Made by a program: the position numbers and the translations under genes. The notes under the pieces are model-generated. The model saw only the letters and a list, made by a program, of their open reading frames with translations, was not told where the DNA came from and did not search any database. Of a stretch of 64,000 nt of DNA, positions 36,790-45,358 are shown piece after piece (within the stretch, counting starts at the first letter, position 1; each line of letters begins with the position of its first letter). Origin of the DNA: Verrucosispora sp. WMMD573 (GTDB lineage: Bacteria; Actinomycetota; Actinomycetes; Mycobacteriales; Micromonosporaceae); assembly GCF_027497175.1 (NCBI RefSeq), contig NZ_CP114901.1:1426001-1490000 (forward strand). The letters are read 5' to 3'.

Positions 36790-37530
36790 ATGGAGGTACG
36801 CGACGCCGGAGGCAACCACCCGGTCACCGCTTCCCTGGACGACACGGTGAGCGACCTCGATCTGCTGCGCGCCCACGTCGCCGGTGACCGGGACGCCTTC
36901 GGCGAGTTGTTCCGCCGGCACCGGGACCGGCTCTGGGCGGTCGCCCTGCGTACGCTCGGCGACCGTGAGGAGGCCGCGGACGCTCTCCAGGACGCGCTGC
37001 TGTCCGCCCATCGCGCCGCCGCCCGGTTCCGGGGTGACTCGGCGGTCACCACCTGGCTGCACCGGATCGTGGTCAACGCCTGCCTCGATCGGATCCGCCG
37101 TCGGCGGGCACACCCCACGGTGCCGCTGCCCGACGGGGTGCACGGCCCGGAGGAAGGTCCGGCCACCGGCGGCGTGGAGCCGGCCGCACCGGTACGAGAC
37201 CACGACACCGCCATGGTCGTCCGGGACGCCCTGGCCGCCTTACCGGTGGAGCAGCGGGCCGCCCTCGTCCTGGTGGACGTGCAGGGTTACCCGGTCGCCG
37301 AGGTCGCGCGGATTCTCGGCGTCGCCGAGGGGACGGTGAAGAGTCGCTGCGCCCGAGGCCGCGCCCGGCTCGCGGTCACGCTCGGCCACCTGCGACCCGG
37401 CGCCGGGCCGGCGAACAATGCCCGGCCGGACGTGCCGGAGGTCACCGGTGGGAACCCGAAGCAGCCATCGGGCGTCCGATCGGGGTCGGGGCGGTCCCGG
37501 CCGGCCGCCAACCAGCAGGAGGAAGCGTGA
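36790..37530 (+). CDS. sigM: ECF sigma factor, SigM-like
   Basis: A 246-residue group 4 sigma factor. Region 2 is LLRAHVAGDRDAFGELFRRHRDRLWAVALR with REEAADALQDALLSAH; region 4 is LAALPVEQRAALVLVDVQG and ARILGVAEGTVKSR. The Pro/Gly-rich last ~45 residues are disordered. The order sigma factor, anti-sigma factor, trxB, trxA copies the M. tuberculosis sigM locus, hence the symbol. The ATG at 36790 (or GTG at 36787) is chosen because upstream sequence overlaps the pseudokinase end. Its stop overlaps the next GTG by four bases. Confidence 0.88.
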   Translation: MEVRDAGGNHPVTASLDDTVSDLDLLRAHVAGDRDAFGELFRRHRDRLWAVALRTLGDREEAADALQDALLSAHRAAARFRGDSAVTTWLHRIVVNACLDRIRRRRAHPTVPLPDGVHGPEEGPATGGVEPAAPVRDHDTAMVVRDALAALPVEQRAALVLVDVQGYPVAEVARILGVAEGTVKSRCARGRARLAVTLGHLRPGAGPANNARPDVPEVTGGNPKQPSGVRSGSGRSRPAANQQEEA

Positions 37531-38606
37531 GTACCGGGGAGTTCAGGGAGGTCGACCACGACCTGCTCGCCGACTACCTCGGTGGCGCGCTGGACGGCAC
37601 CCCCGAGCACACTGAGATCGCCCGGCTGGTGGCGCAGGACCCGGCGTGGGCTGATGCCCACGCTCTGCTGGGCCCGGCCGTCGACAACGTCCGCGCCGAG
37701 CTGGCCGGCTGGGGCGAGCCGACGCTGGAGCTTCCGCCGGAGATCAGCGACCGGATCAGCGCCGTTCTCGCCTCGGCTGATCCGCTCACCGCGCCCACGC
37801 CGGCGGCTCCCGAGCAGGAATTGGCCACCAGAGACGGGATTGGGGCCGACGACGACTCCGGAGCGGCGGCGACCGGCGGAAAGCTGACTGTCGTGCCAAC
37901 CCAGCCGACAGCCGGTCCCCGCCGGCCTGGCGGCCCGTTACGGCCGGGCCAGGGCCGGTCCTCGTCGTCGCGGCCGGGTCGGCGGCGTCGCCGCTGGGCC
38001 CGCGTGGCCGGGCCGGTTGCCCTCGCCGCCGCCGCGGTGGTCGGGTTGGGCGCGCTCCAGTTGTTCCGACCGGGCGGAGGGGCCGACGTCGCCACCGACA
38101 CCGCACTGAACGAGCGGGCCGCCAGCCCTGCGGTGCCGCACGCCTACCCGCAGGATTCCGCAGGGCAGCCCGGCACCGAATCGGCGCCCGAACGTGCCGC
38201 GGCCGCATCCGGCGCTCCGTACCGCGTCGTCGGCCCTCCCCAGCGCAGCGACACCGACTACACGCCGGAGGCACTGGCCGGCCTGACTCCGAGCGTCAGG
38301 CAGTTCTCCACCGACGGTGACCGGGGGCTCGGCGCGGAGAACCAGGAACGCCTGCCCGCCCCGGGTGATCTGGCCCGGCTCGGCACCCAGACGGCACTGA
38401 GCGCCTGCCTCGCGGAGATCAGTGCGGAGCAGCGCGGAGGACCGCTGACCTTCGAGGTCATCGACTACGCCCACTTCCAGGGGCTGCCGGCGCTGATCCT
38501 TCAGTTCACCGACGCCTCCGGCACGAACTGGGCGTGGGTCAGCGGCCCGGAGTGCGGGGTACCCGGGTCCGGCTCGGACGCCCGTTACCGTACGCGGGTA
38601 GGGTGA
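37527..38606 (+). CDS. Anti-sigma factor, single-pass membrane protein
   Basis: A 359-residue protein translationally coupled to the sigma gene (GTGA overlap). The N-terminal ~75 residues (DLLADYLGGALDGTPEHTEIARLV) look like an anti-sigma domain without a zinc HxxxCxxC motif. A disordered P/R-rich stretch leads to a membrane helix near residue 160-180 (RVAGPVALAAAAVVGLGAL). The extracytoplasmic part ends in a small domain with a Cys pair (SACLAEI, PECGVPG) that might sense oxidation. By position it is the counterpart of Rv3912 in M. tuberculosis, which regulates SigM. Confidence 0.8.
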   Translation: MSTGEFREVDHDLLADYLGGALDGTPEHTEIARLVAQDPAWADAHALLGPAVDNVRAELAGWGEPTLELPPEISDRISAVLASADPLTAPTPAAPEQELATRDGIGADDDSGAAATGGKLTVVPTQPTAGPRRPGGPLRPGQGRSSSSRPGRRRRRWARVAGPVALAAAAVVGLGALQLFRPGGGADVATDTALNERAASPAVPHAYPQDSAGQPGTESAPERAAAASGAPYRVVGPPQRSDTDYTPEALAGLTPSVRQFSTDGDRGLGAENQERLPAPGDLARLGTQTALSACLAEISAEQRGGPLTFEVIDYAHFQGLPALILQFTDASGTNWAWVSGPECGVPGSGSDARYRTRVG

Positions 38607-38665
38607 GCCTGCGGTCGCCGGACTTTTGACCGTCCACGTGACCTGACCCACCGGGTGACCGGCTC

Positions 38666-38693
38666 GGGAATTCCCGCTTCGTACGATGACGTT
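38666..38693 (+). promoter_or_regulatory. SigR/SigH-type promoter of trxB-trxA
   Basis: GGGAAT (38666-38671), 19 bases, then GTT (38691-38693) fits the GGAAT-N18/19-GTT pattern used by SigR/SigH ECF factors at actinomycete trxBA promoters. It lies about 88 bases before the trxB start and implies induction by disulfide stress. Confidence 0.6.
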
Positions 38694-38780
38694 CTGCACA
38701 TCAGTTGCCGCCGCGTCGGCACTCGGATCGGCATCGGCCCGCACGCCGGTGACGACAGTCAACACGATTGGGAGACGGCA

Positions 38781-39731
38781 GTGGACGAGGTCCGCAACCT
38801 GGTCATCATCGGCTCCGGGCCGGCCGGCTACACGGCGGCGGTCTACGCGGCGCGTGCCAACCTCAAGCCACTGGTGATCGAGGGTGTGCAGTCCGGCGGC
38901 GCGTTGATGACGACCACCGAGGTGGAGAACTTCCCCGGTTTCGCCGACGGCATCCTCGGCCCTGAGCTGATGGACAACATGCGTAAGCAGGCCGAGCGGT
39001 TCGGTGCCGAGTTCCTGACCGACGACGTCACCCGGGTCGAGCTGACCGACACCGGTCACCCCGGCGCGGTGAGCACCGTCTGGGTCGGGGAGACCGCGTA
39101 CCGCGCCCGGGCCGTGATCCTCGCCACCGGTTCCGCCTGGCGCCCGCTCGGCGTACCGGGCGAGCAGGAGTACCTCGGCCACGGTGTCTCCTCCTGCGCC
39201 ACCTGTGACGGCTTCTTCTTCCGCAACCAGCACATCGTGGTCGTCGGTGGCGGTGACTCGGCGATGGAGGAGGCCAGCTTCCTGACCCGCTTCGCCGACT
39301 CGGTGACGATCCTGCACCGCCGCGACTCGTTCCGGGCAAGCAAGATCATGGCCGAGCGGGCGCTCGGCAACGACAAGATCAAGGTCGAGTGGAACACGGT
39401 GGTGGAGGAGGTGCTCGGCGCGGACGGCAAGGTCTCCGGCGTACGGGTACGCAACGTCCACACCGGCGAGGCCAAGGTGCTCGATGTCACCGGCGTGTTC
39501 GTGGCGATCGGCCACGACCCACGCAGCGAGCTGTTCCGCGGGCAGGTGGAGATGGACGACGAGGGGTACGTGAAGGTGCAGGCCCCCAGCACCCGGACCA
39601 GCATCCCCGGCGTCTTCGCCGCAGGGGACCTGGTCGACCACACGTACCGGCAGGCGATCACCGCCGCCGGAACCGGCTGTGCGGCCGCCCTGGACGCGGA
39701 ACGCTTCATCGCCACGCTGCCCAAGAGCTGA
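38781..39731 (+). CDS. trxB: Thioredoxin-disulfide reductase
   Basis: A 316-residue FAD/NADPH enzyme that reduces thioredoxin. Motifs are the FAD loop [19 protein letters not shown], the redox pair CATC ([11 protein letters not shown]), the NADPH loop [16 protein letters not shown] and the end [23 protein letters not shown]. The GTG at 38781 (VDEVRN) follows GGGAGA and fits the family N-terminus; upstream frames cover the promoter. It forms an operon with trxA 34 bases downstream. Confidence 0.94.
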   Translation: MDEVRNLVIIGSGPAGYTAAVYAARANLKPLVIEGVQSGGALMTTTEVENFPGFADGILGPELMDNMRKQAERFGAEFLTDDVTRVELTDTGHPGAVSTVWVGETAYRARAVILATGSAWRPLGVPGEQEYLGHGVSSCATCDGFFFRNQHIVVVGGGDSAMEEASFLTRFADSVTILHRRDSFRASKIMAERALGNDKIKVEWNTVVEEVLGADGKVSGVRVRNVHTGEAKVLDVTGVFVAIGHDPRSELFRGQVEMDDEGYVKVQAPSTRTSIPGVFAAGDLVDHTYRQAITAAGTGCAAALDAERFIATLPKS

Positions 39732-39765
39732 ACCAGACACAACGCAGGAGGAGGAGGGGTCAACA

Positions 39766-40089
39766 GTGGGAGCAACCAAGTCGGTCACCGACGCGAGTTT
39801 CGCCGCGGACGTGCTGAAGTCCGACAAGCCGGTCCTGGTGGATTTCTGGGCCGAGTGGTGCGGGCCGTGCCGCAAGGTGTCGCCGCTGCTGGAGGAGATC
39901 GCCGGCGAGATGGGCGACCAGGTCAGCATCGTCAAGCTCAACATCGACGAGAACCCGGAGACCGCCCGGACCTACCGGGTGATGTCGGTGCCGACCCTCA
40001 CCGTGTTCAAGAACGGTGAGCCGGTGCAGTCGATCGCCGGTGCCAAGCCCAAGGGCGAACTGGTCAAGCTGATCGAATCGGCGCTCTGA
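39766..40089 (+). CDS. trxA: Thioredoxin
   Basis: A 107-residue classical thioredoxin with WAEWCGPCRKVSP and the cis-proline loop VMSVPTLTVFKNGE. It is reduced by TrxB and supplies electrons to cytoplasmic targets; in some actinomycetes it also acts on redox-sensing anti-sigma factors. The GTG at 39766 follows a strong GGAGGAGGAGG. A hairpin with a T-run follows its stop. Confidence 0.95.
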   Translation: MGATKSVTDASFAADVLKSDKPVLVDFWAEWCGPCRKVSPLLEEIAGEMGDQVSIVKLNIDENPETARTYRVMSVPTLTVFKNGEPVQSIAGAKPKGELVKLIESAL

Positions 40090-40107
40090 CCCCAGCGACG
40101 ACGTCGC

Positions 40108-40153
40108 CGTCGACCCCGTGCCGCGCTCGCCGGCACGGGGTCGACGCGTTTTT
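40108..40153 (+). terminator. Intrinsic terminator of trxB-trxA
   Basis: A 16-base-pair stem (40108-40123 with 40131-40146) and a 7-base loop are followed by CGTTTTT. A T-run after the stem is uncommon in this GC-rich genome, so termination here should be strong. Confidence 0.88.
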
Positions 40154-40299
40154 CGCCGCCCACCACCCCAGCGGATCGCCTAGCGCATAACCTCGAACCG
40201 GGGCCGCCGGACGCCGGTGAGCACCTGGTTCCCGCCAACGGCACCCACCCCGTCGGCGGCGGGGCCTGGCAGCCACCGACCGTGCAGAGGGGGTCGTGC

Positions 40300-41466
40300 G
40301 TGCGTCCGATCCGTCCCGGTGACCGGGGACCCGCAGTGACCGAGATCCGTGCGGTGTTGACCGGCCTCGACCTGCTGTCGAAGGCGACCGGCCCGCACAG
40401 CGACGAGTTCGACCCGGCGACCGAGCGGGCGGTCCGCGCGTTCCAGCAGTCGCGGGGCCTCAGCGTCGACGGCCGGGTCGGTGCCGAGACCTGGCGGGCC
40501 CTGGACGCCGCCCGCTGGCGGCTGGGTGCCCGCACCCTCTACCACGCGGTGCCGGTCCCCCTCACCGGCGAGGATGTCCGCTCGCTACAGGAACGGCTGC
40601 TGGAGATGGGCTACGACAGCGGCCGGGCCGACGCCATCTACGGCATCCGCACCTCCCGGGCGGTGGCGCAGTTCCAGCGCGAGGTGGGACTCGTCCCCGA
40701 CGGCACCTGCGGTCCGCACACCATGGGTGCCCTGCGCCGGCTGGGCCGCAAGGTCGTTGGTGGCCGGCCGCAGTGGTTGCGTGAGTCCGACGCCATCCGA
40801 CAGTCCGGCCCGACCCTGGTCGGCCGGACCGTGGTGATCGACCCGGGGCACGGCGGCACCGACCCGGGCGTGGTGGTGACGGACGGCCCGCTGCGCTGGA
40901 CCGAAGCGGATCTGATGCACGACCTGGCCAGTCGGCTGGAAGGGCGCCTCGCCGCGTCCGGGGTACGGGTGCAACTCACCCGAGGACCCTCGCCGGAGAC
41001 CTGCCTGCCCGACATCGACCGGGCGCAACTGGCCAACTCGCTCGGCGCCGACGTGTTCATCTCGCTGCACACCGACGGCCATGCCAACCCGATGGCCGAG
41101 GGCGTCGCCACGTACCACTACGGCACCGACAACGGGGTGAGCTCGGCGACCGGTGAACGGCTGGCCGGGCTGGTCCAGCGGGAGATCGTGGCGCGTACCG
41201 GGCTGCGGGACTGTCACACCCATGCCAAGGCGTGGGACCTGCTCCGGATCACCCGCATGCCGGCCGTGCGCGTCGAGGTCGGCTACCTCACCTCGCCGAC
41301 CGACCGGGAGCGGCTGATCGCTCCCCGGTTCCGCGACAAGCTGGTCGAGGCCATGGTGGCGGGGGTGCAGCGGATGTACCTGCCGATCGAACGCGACGTC
41401 CCGACCGGCTCGATCGACGTCAGCGAGCTGCGGGCGGCGGTCGCCGCCGGCACCGTGGTGGACTGA
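40300..41466 (+). CDS. cwlM: N-acetylmuramoyl-L-alanine amidase, CwlM homologue
   Basis: A 388-residue protein with two PG_binding_1 domains (FDPATERAVRAFQQSRGLSVDG near residue 40; RTSRAVAQFQREVGLVPDG near 120) and an Amidase_3 domain from about 180. Expected zinc and catalytic residues are present (DPGHGGTDPG, TEADLMHDL, SLHTDGHAN, RVEVGYLTSP). There is no signal peptide, as in mycobacterial CwlM, which stays cytoplasmic and activates MurA rather than cutting wall. The GTG at 40300 follows AGAGGGGG; a GTG six codons earlier is possible. Its place after trxA matches Rv3915. Confidence 0.87.
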   Translation: MRPIRPGDRGPAVTEIRAVLTGLDLLSKATGPHSDEFDPATERAVRAFQQSRGLSVDGRVGAETWRALDAARWRLGARTLYHAVPVPLTGEDVRSLQERLLEMGYDSGRADAIYGIRTSRAVAQFQREVGLVPDGTCGPHTMGALRRLGRKVVGGRPQWLRESDAIRQSGPTLVGRTVVIDPGHGGTDPGVVVTDGPLRWTEADLMHDLASRLEGRLAASGVRVQLTRGPSPETCLPDIDRAQLANSLGADVFISLHTDGHANPMAEGVATYHYGTDNGVSSATGERLAGLVQREIVARTGLRDCHTHAKAWDLLRITRMPAVRVEVGYLTSPTDRERLIAPRFRDKLVEAMVAGVQRMYLPIERDVPTGSIDVSELRAAVAAGTVVD

Positions 41467-41512
41467 GCCGCCCCGGCGCGGTCACGTCAAACCGTCCGCG
41501 CGGCGCGGGCGG

Positions 41513-42178
41513 TCAGCCGGCCGTCGACCGGGTGGCAGGCGTCGGTCGGACCGGGCGTAGCAGCGACTCCGGGCTCATCGAGCCGAGCAGCTTCTCCAGC
41601 GCGTACTCGACGTCGGACTTCCAGCTCAACGCCGTCCGCAGTTCGAGCCGCAGCCGGGGAAACCGCGGATGCGGGCGAACCGTCTTGAAGCCCACCGAGA
41701 GGAAGAAGTCGGCGGGTGCCACGCATGCTCCGCCCGGATCGGCGGAGTCACCGAACTTCGCGTCGCCGAACGCCTCGATCGCCTTGATTCCGCGCTTGGT
41801 CAGATCGCGGGCGACCCCCTGCACCAGCATCCGGCCGAGGCCACCGCCGGCGAACGCGGGCACCACGTTCGCGGTCATCAGCAACGCCGCGTCGGCGGAG
41901 ACCGGAGAGGTCGGAAAGGCCATCGACCGGGGAACGTACGCCGGCGGGGCGTACATCACGAACCCGGCCGGCATGCCGTCGACGTAGATCAGCTTGCCGC
42001 ACGAACCCCATTCGAGCAGGGTCTGCGACACCCACGCCTCCTTCTCCAGCCCAGGGTCGCCCGCAGCGCAGGCACGGTCCGCGGAAACCGGATCAAGCTC
42101 CCAGTAGACACACTGCCGGCAGGGAAGGGGCAGGTCCTCCAGGGTGTCCAGGGTCAGGCTGACCAGACGTCGCGACAT
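41513..42178 (-). CDS. GNAT-family N-acetyltransferase
   Basis: A 221-residue GNAT-like protein. The acetyl-CoA loop is GGGLGRMLVQGVARDL; the strand before it is ALLMTANVVPAF. The N-terminal motif LPCRQCVYWELDP with paired cysteines is characteristic of this actinobacterial group, found beside cwlM (Rv3916c in M. tuberculosis). The substrate is unknown. It converges with cwlM and is divergent from the aminotransferase. Confidence 0.8.
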   Translation of the reverse strand: MSRRLVSLTLDTLEDLPLPCRQCVYWELDPVSADRACAAGDPGLEKEAWVSQTLLEWGSCGKLIYVDGMPAGFVMYAPPAYVPRSMAFPTSPVSADAALLMTANVVPAFAGGGLGRMLVQGVARDLTKRGIKAIEAFGDAKFGDSADPGGACVAPADFFLSVGFKTVRPHPRFPRLRLELRTALSWKSDVEYALEKLLGSMSPESLLRPVRPTPATRSTAG

Positions 42179-42496
42179 TGGCGCTTCCCCACACTAGGCT
42201 CGGAGGTGGGACCGGCCCGGGCGGCACCGCCGCCGCAGCGGCCCGGACGGCACCGCCGTGTTCCTGCCCCCGACGAGCGATCGTACGCCGCCGATCGGCG
42301 GCAGGGGAGACCAAGCATGAACCTCCACCTCAGGGGTGTCGGCCGCCGGTCCGGCATGTGGACGCACGAATAATCGGAGGCGCATCGGGCGGTGCAGGGC
42401 GGCTAGGATCGACATCCGGCGCGCCGTACCGCCATGGTCGCCGTCGTCCTGGGTATCCGGGACCGGAGCCGTCCGAGCAGCCATCGGGGTGATGTG
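42179..42496. other. Divergent promoter region, GNAT / aminotransferase
   Basis: This 318-base region must hold both promoters. A TAGGAT hexamer at 42402-42407 is a likely -10 box for the aminotransferase. No coding frame or strong repeat is visible. Confidence 0.45.
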
Positions 42497-43810
42497 ATGA
42501 CCGGCACGACACTCGACGACTACACCGACCGGTACGCCCGGCGGGTCCGGGGAATGACCGCCTCGGAGATCAGGGCGCTGTTCGCGGTGGCCAGTCGACC
42601 GGAGGTCGTCTCCCTCGCCGGTGGCGCGCCCTACATCGCCGCGCTGCCGCTGGACGCCGTCGGCGAGATGCTCGGCCGGCTCGGTGCCGAGCACGGCAGC
42701 ACCACCCTGCAGTACGGCATCGGTCAGGGCACCCTGGAGCTGCGGGAGCGGATCTGCGAGGTGATGGCGCTCTCCGGCATCGACGCCGCCTGTGGGGCCT
42801 CCCCGGAGGACGTGGTGGTGACGGTGGGCGGGCAGCAGGCGCTCGACCTGGTGGCCCGCCTCTTCCTGGACCCGGGTGACGTGGTGCTTGCCGAGGGGCC
42901 GACCTACGTCGGTGCGCTCGGCGTGTTCCAGGCCGCCCAGGCACAGGTCGTGCACGTACCCATGGACGACGACGGTCTGATCCCGGCGGCTCTGGAACTC
43001 GCCATCGCGGAGCAGGCCCGGGCCGGACGCCGGGTGAAGTTCCTCTACACCATCCCCACCTTCCAGAACCCGACCGGCGTGACGCTGACCGAGCAGCGGC
43101 GGGAACAGGTCCTCGACATCTGCGAGCGCGCCGGGCTGCTGGTGGTCGAGGACGATCCGTACGGCCAGCTGGGCTTCGAGAGTGAAGCGCCCGCGCCGCT
43201 GCGGGCGCGGCGGCGGGACGGCGTCTTCTACCTGAGCACCTTCTCCAAGACGTTCGCGCCGGGGCTGCGGGTCGGCTGGATCCTCGCCCCCCACGCGGTA
43301 CGCGACAAGCTGGTGATCGCCAGCGAGGCACAGATCCTCTGCCCCAGCGCGTACGCGCAGGCCGCCGTCAGCACCTACCTCGGCACCATGCCCTGGCGCG
43401 AGCAGCTGAAGGTCTACCGCGAGGTCTACCGGGAGCGGCGGGACGCGATGCTCACCGCGCTGGAGGACCTGATGCCCGCCGAGACCCGCTGGACGGTGCC
43501 GGGCGGCGGGCTCTTCGTCTGGGCCACGCTGCCCGACGGGCTGGACTCGAAGGCGATGATGCCCCGGGCCATCGCCGCACGGGTGGCGTACGTGCCCGGC
43601 ACCGGTTTCTACGCCGACGGCAGCGGCAACGGTCACATGCGGCTCAACTTCTCCTTCCCGCCGCCGGAGCGGATCAGGGAGGGCGTGCGCCGGTTGGCCA
43701 GCGTGATGGAACAGGACATCGCCATGCGGCGGGTGTTCGGCGCGGTCGGCGAGCCCGGTACCCGGCGAGGCCGGACCGGCTGGGACGCGCCGGGACCAGA
43801 CTTGGCATGA
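42497..43810 (+). CDS. PLP-dependent aminotransferase, class I/II
   Basis: A 437-residue fold-type I aminotransferase of the LysN/MocR-derived group. It has the substrate loop SLAGGAPY, QYGIGQGTLELRERI, the FQNPTGVT motif, the VVEDDPYGQL Asp-Tyr pair and the PLP lysine in STFSKTFAPGLRVGW. Such enzymes transaminate 2-aminoadipate, aromatic or branched amino acids; the exact substrate is not deducible. Its stop overlaps the ligase start, and pairing with a D-Ala ligase-like gene hints at a wall-precursor or D-amino-acid role (inference). The ATG at 42497 fits the family start. Confidence 0.87.
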   Translation: MTGTTLDDYTDRYARRVRGMTASEIRALFAVASRPEVVSLAGGAPYIAALPLDAVGEMLGRLGAEHGSTTLQYGIGQGTLELRERICEVMALSGIDAACGASPEDVVVTVGGQQALDLVARLFLDPGDVVLAEGPTYVGALGVFQAAQAQVVHVPMDDDGLIPAALELAIAEQARAGRRVKFLYTIPTFQNPTGVTLTEQRREQVLDICERAGLLVVEDDPYGQLGFESEAPAPLRARRRDGVFYLSTFSKTFAPGLRVGWILAPHAVRDKLVIASEAQILCPSAYAQAAVSTYLGTMPWREQLKVYREVYRERRDAMLTALEDLMPAETRWTVPGGGLFVWATLPDGLDSKAMMPRAIAARVAYVPGTGFYADGSGNGHMRLNFSFPPPERIREGVRRLASVMEQDIAMRRVFGAVGEPGTRRGRTGWDAPGPDLA

Positions 43811-44808
43811 TGCCCGGCATGGGTGTCACCGCTGCCGAAGAACCCGCCGTGTCGGGCCCCGAGACCACCGATCTCCACGTGCTCGTGCTCGCCGGTGGTC
43901 TGTCGTACGAGCGTGATGTGTCGTTGCGCTCCGGCCGCCGGGTGCTTGACGCGCTGCGCGCCGTCGGGATGCAGGCCGAGTTGCGCGACGCCGACGTGGC
44001 CCTGCTGCCCGCTCTGACGGCGGATCCACCCGACGCCGTGGTGATCGCCCTGCACGGTGCCACCGGCGAGGACGGGTCGCTGCGCGGCGTCCTGGACCTG
44101 TGCGGCGTGCCGTACGTCGGATGTGACGCCCGGGCTTCCCGCCTCGCCTGGGACAAACCGTCGGCGAAGGCCGTGCTGCGCGAGGCCGGCATCGCCACCC
44201 CCGACTGGGTGGCCCTGCCGCACGACCGGTTCAGCGAACTCGGCGCGGTGGCCGTGCTGGACCGCATCGTCGAGCGCCTGGGACTGCCGCTCATGGTGAA
44301 GCCGGCCCAGGGTGGTTCCGGCCTGGGCGCCGCCGTGGTCCGGGACGCGGCGTCGCTTCCGGCCGCCATGGTGGGTTGTTTCGCGTACGACTCGACGGCG
44401 CTCGTCGAACGGTACGTTCCCGGCATGGACGTGGCGGTCTCCGTGGTCGACCTGGGAGACGGTCCGCAGGCGCTACCGGCGGTGGAGATCGTGCCCCGCA
44501 ACGGCGTGTACGACTACGCGGCCCGCTACACGGCGGGACGCACCACCTGGCACACCCCGGCCCGCCTGGAACCCGCCGTCGCCGAATCGGTGGCCCAGGT
44601 CGCCCTGGCCGCCCACACCGCCCTCGGCCTGCGTGACCTCAGCCGGGTCGATCTGATCGTCGACTCGACCGGTCAGCCGCACGTACTCGAGGTCAACGTC
44701 TCGCCGGGGATGACCGAGACGTCGCTGTTGCCGCTCGCCGTACAGGCCGCCGGTCTCGACTTCGGACGCGTGATCGGAGACCTGGTAGCCCGCGCCGCGG
44801 CCCGCTGA
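43807..44808 (+). CDS. D-alanine--D-alanine ligase family protein
   Basis: A 333-residue ATP-grasp ligase. Motifs are VLAGGLSYERDVSLRSGR, ALHGATGEDGSLRGVLDLCGVPYVG, the ATP lid LMVKPAQGGSGLG and the metal site HVLEVNVSPGMTETSLLP. True Ddl enzymes usually read EVNTLPGFT at the last site, so this may be a paralogue with altered specificity rather than the housekeeping enzyme. It overlaps the aminotransferase stop (ATGA at 43807); an internal ATG at 43819 is also possible. Confidence 0.85.
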   Translation: MMPGMGVTAAEEPAVSGPETTDLHVLVLAGGLSYERDVSLRSGRRVLDALRAVGMQAELRDADVALLPALTADPPDAVVIALHGATGEDGSLRGVLDLCGVPYVGCDARASRLAWDKPSAKAVLREAGIATPDWVALPHDRFSELGAVAVLDRIVERLGLPLMVKPAQGGSGLGAAVVRDAASLPAAMVGCFAYDSTALVERYVPGMDVAVSVVDLGDGPQALPAVEIVPRNGVYDYAARYTAGRTTWHTPARLEPAVAESVAQVALAAHTALGLRDLSRVDLIVDSTGQPHVLEVNVSPGMTETSLLPLAVQAAGLDFGRVIGDLVARAAAR

Positions 44809-45358
44809 TCTCGCCGCTGCTGATCTCGCAGCCCACCGTCACCCGCTGACCGGACTCGTCTCCGCCCGGAGGCTGTCGCTGATCAGTCTGACGCGCCACA
44901 CCCGCCGGTGCGCCTGGCCTCGCCCTGGTTCAGACCGCCGCCCGCCGATCGCCCTGGTGGGGATCGGCGGGCGCGCCGAACCAGACGGTCCGCGCGACCG
45001 GCAGCACCGAGGCGTGCCCTGGCCGTGAATGGGACGGCGACCAAGCTCGGTGTATTCCGCAGACGCCGCCGGTCGAGGTCCCCGAGAGCGCCCCCAGTCG
45101 CACACGTTGTGCGGTGACCAACCCACGGCCCGTTCCTGCCGATCCGGAGCTGCGGAGGCTACGACCTACCGTGGCCGTGCCCGTCAGCACCGCTGGCCAC
45201 GGCGCCAAGGTCCAAGCCAACCGAACGGGCGGCGGCAACCTCCTGTCGGCCGCTCTCGGGGCTCGACCGGCACGAACCTGACCCTCTCCGGCAGGCTCGG
45301 TTCACCGGACAGCACCGTCGAACCTCCGTTATGGCTCTCCGCTTGCGCCTGCCCCTCG
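44809..45358. other. Intergenic region between convergent genes
   Basis: This 550-base region follows the ligase gene. It holds a terminator-like hairpin at 44940-44972. Frames over the rest have poor codon structure and I see no gene. Confidence 0.5.
44940..44972. terminator. Hairpin after the ligase operon
   Basis: An 11-base-pair perfect stem (44940-44950 with 44962-44972) and 11-base loop lie about 130 bases past the ligase stop, in a convergent gap. Confidence 0.55.

Noticed and set aside
37938..39944. 668-residue reverse frame opposite trxB
   Set aside because: It is a shadow of trxB and the anti-sigma gene, and it crosses promoter sequence.
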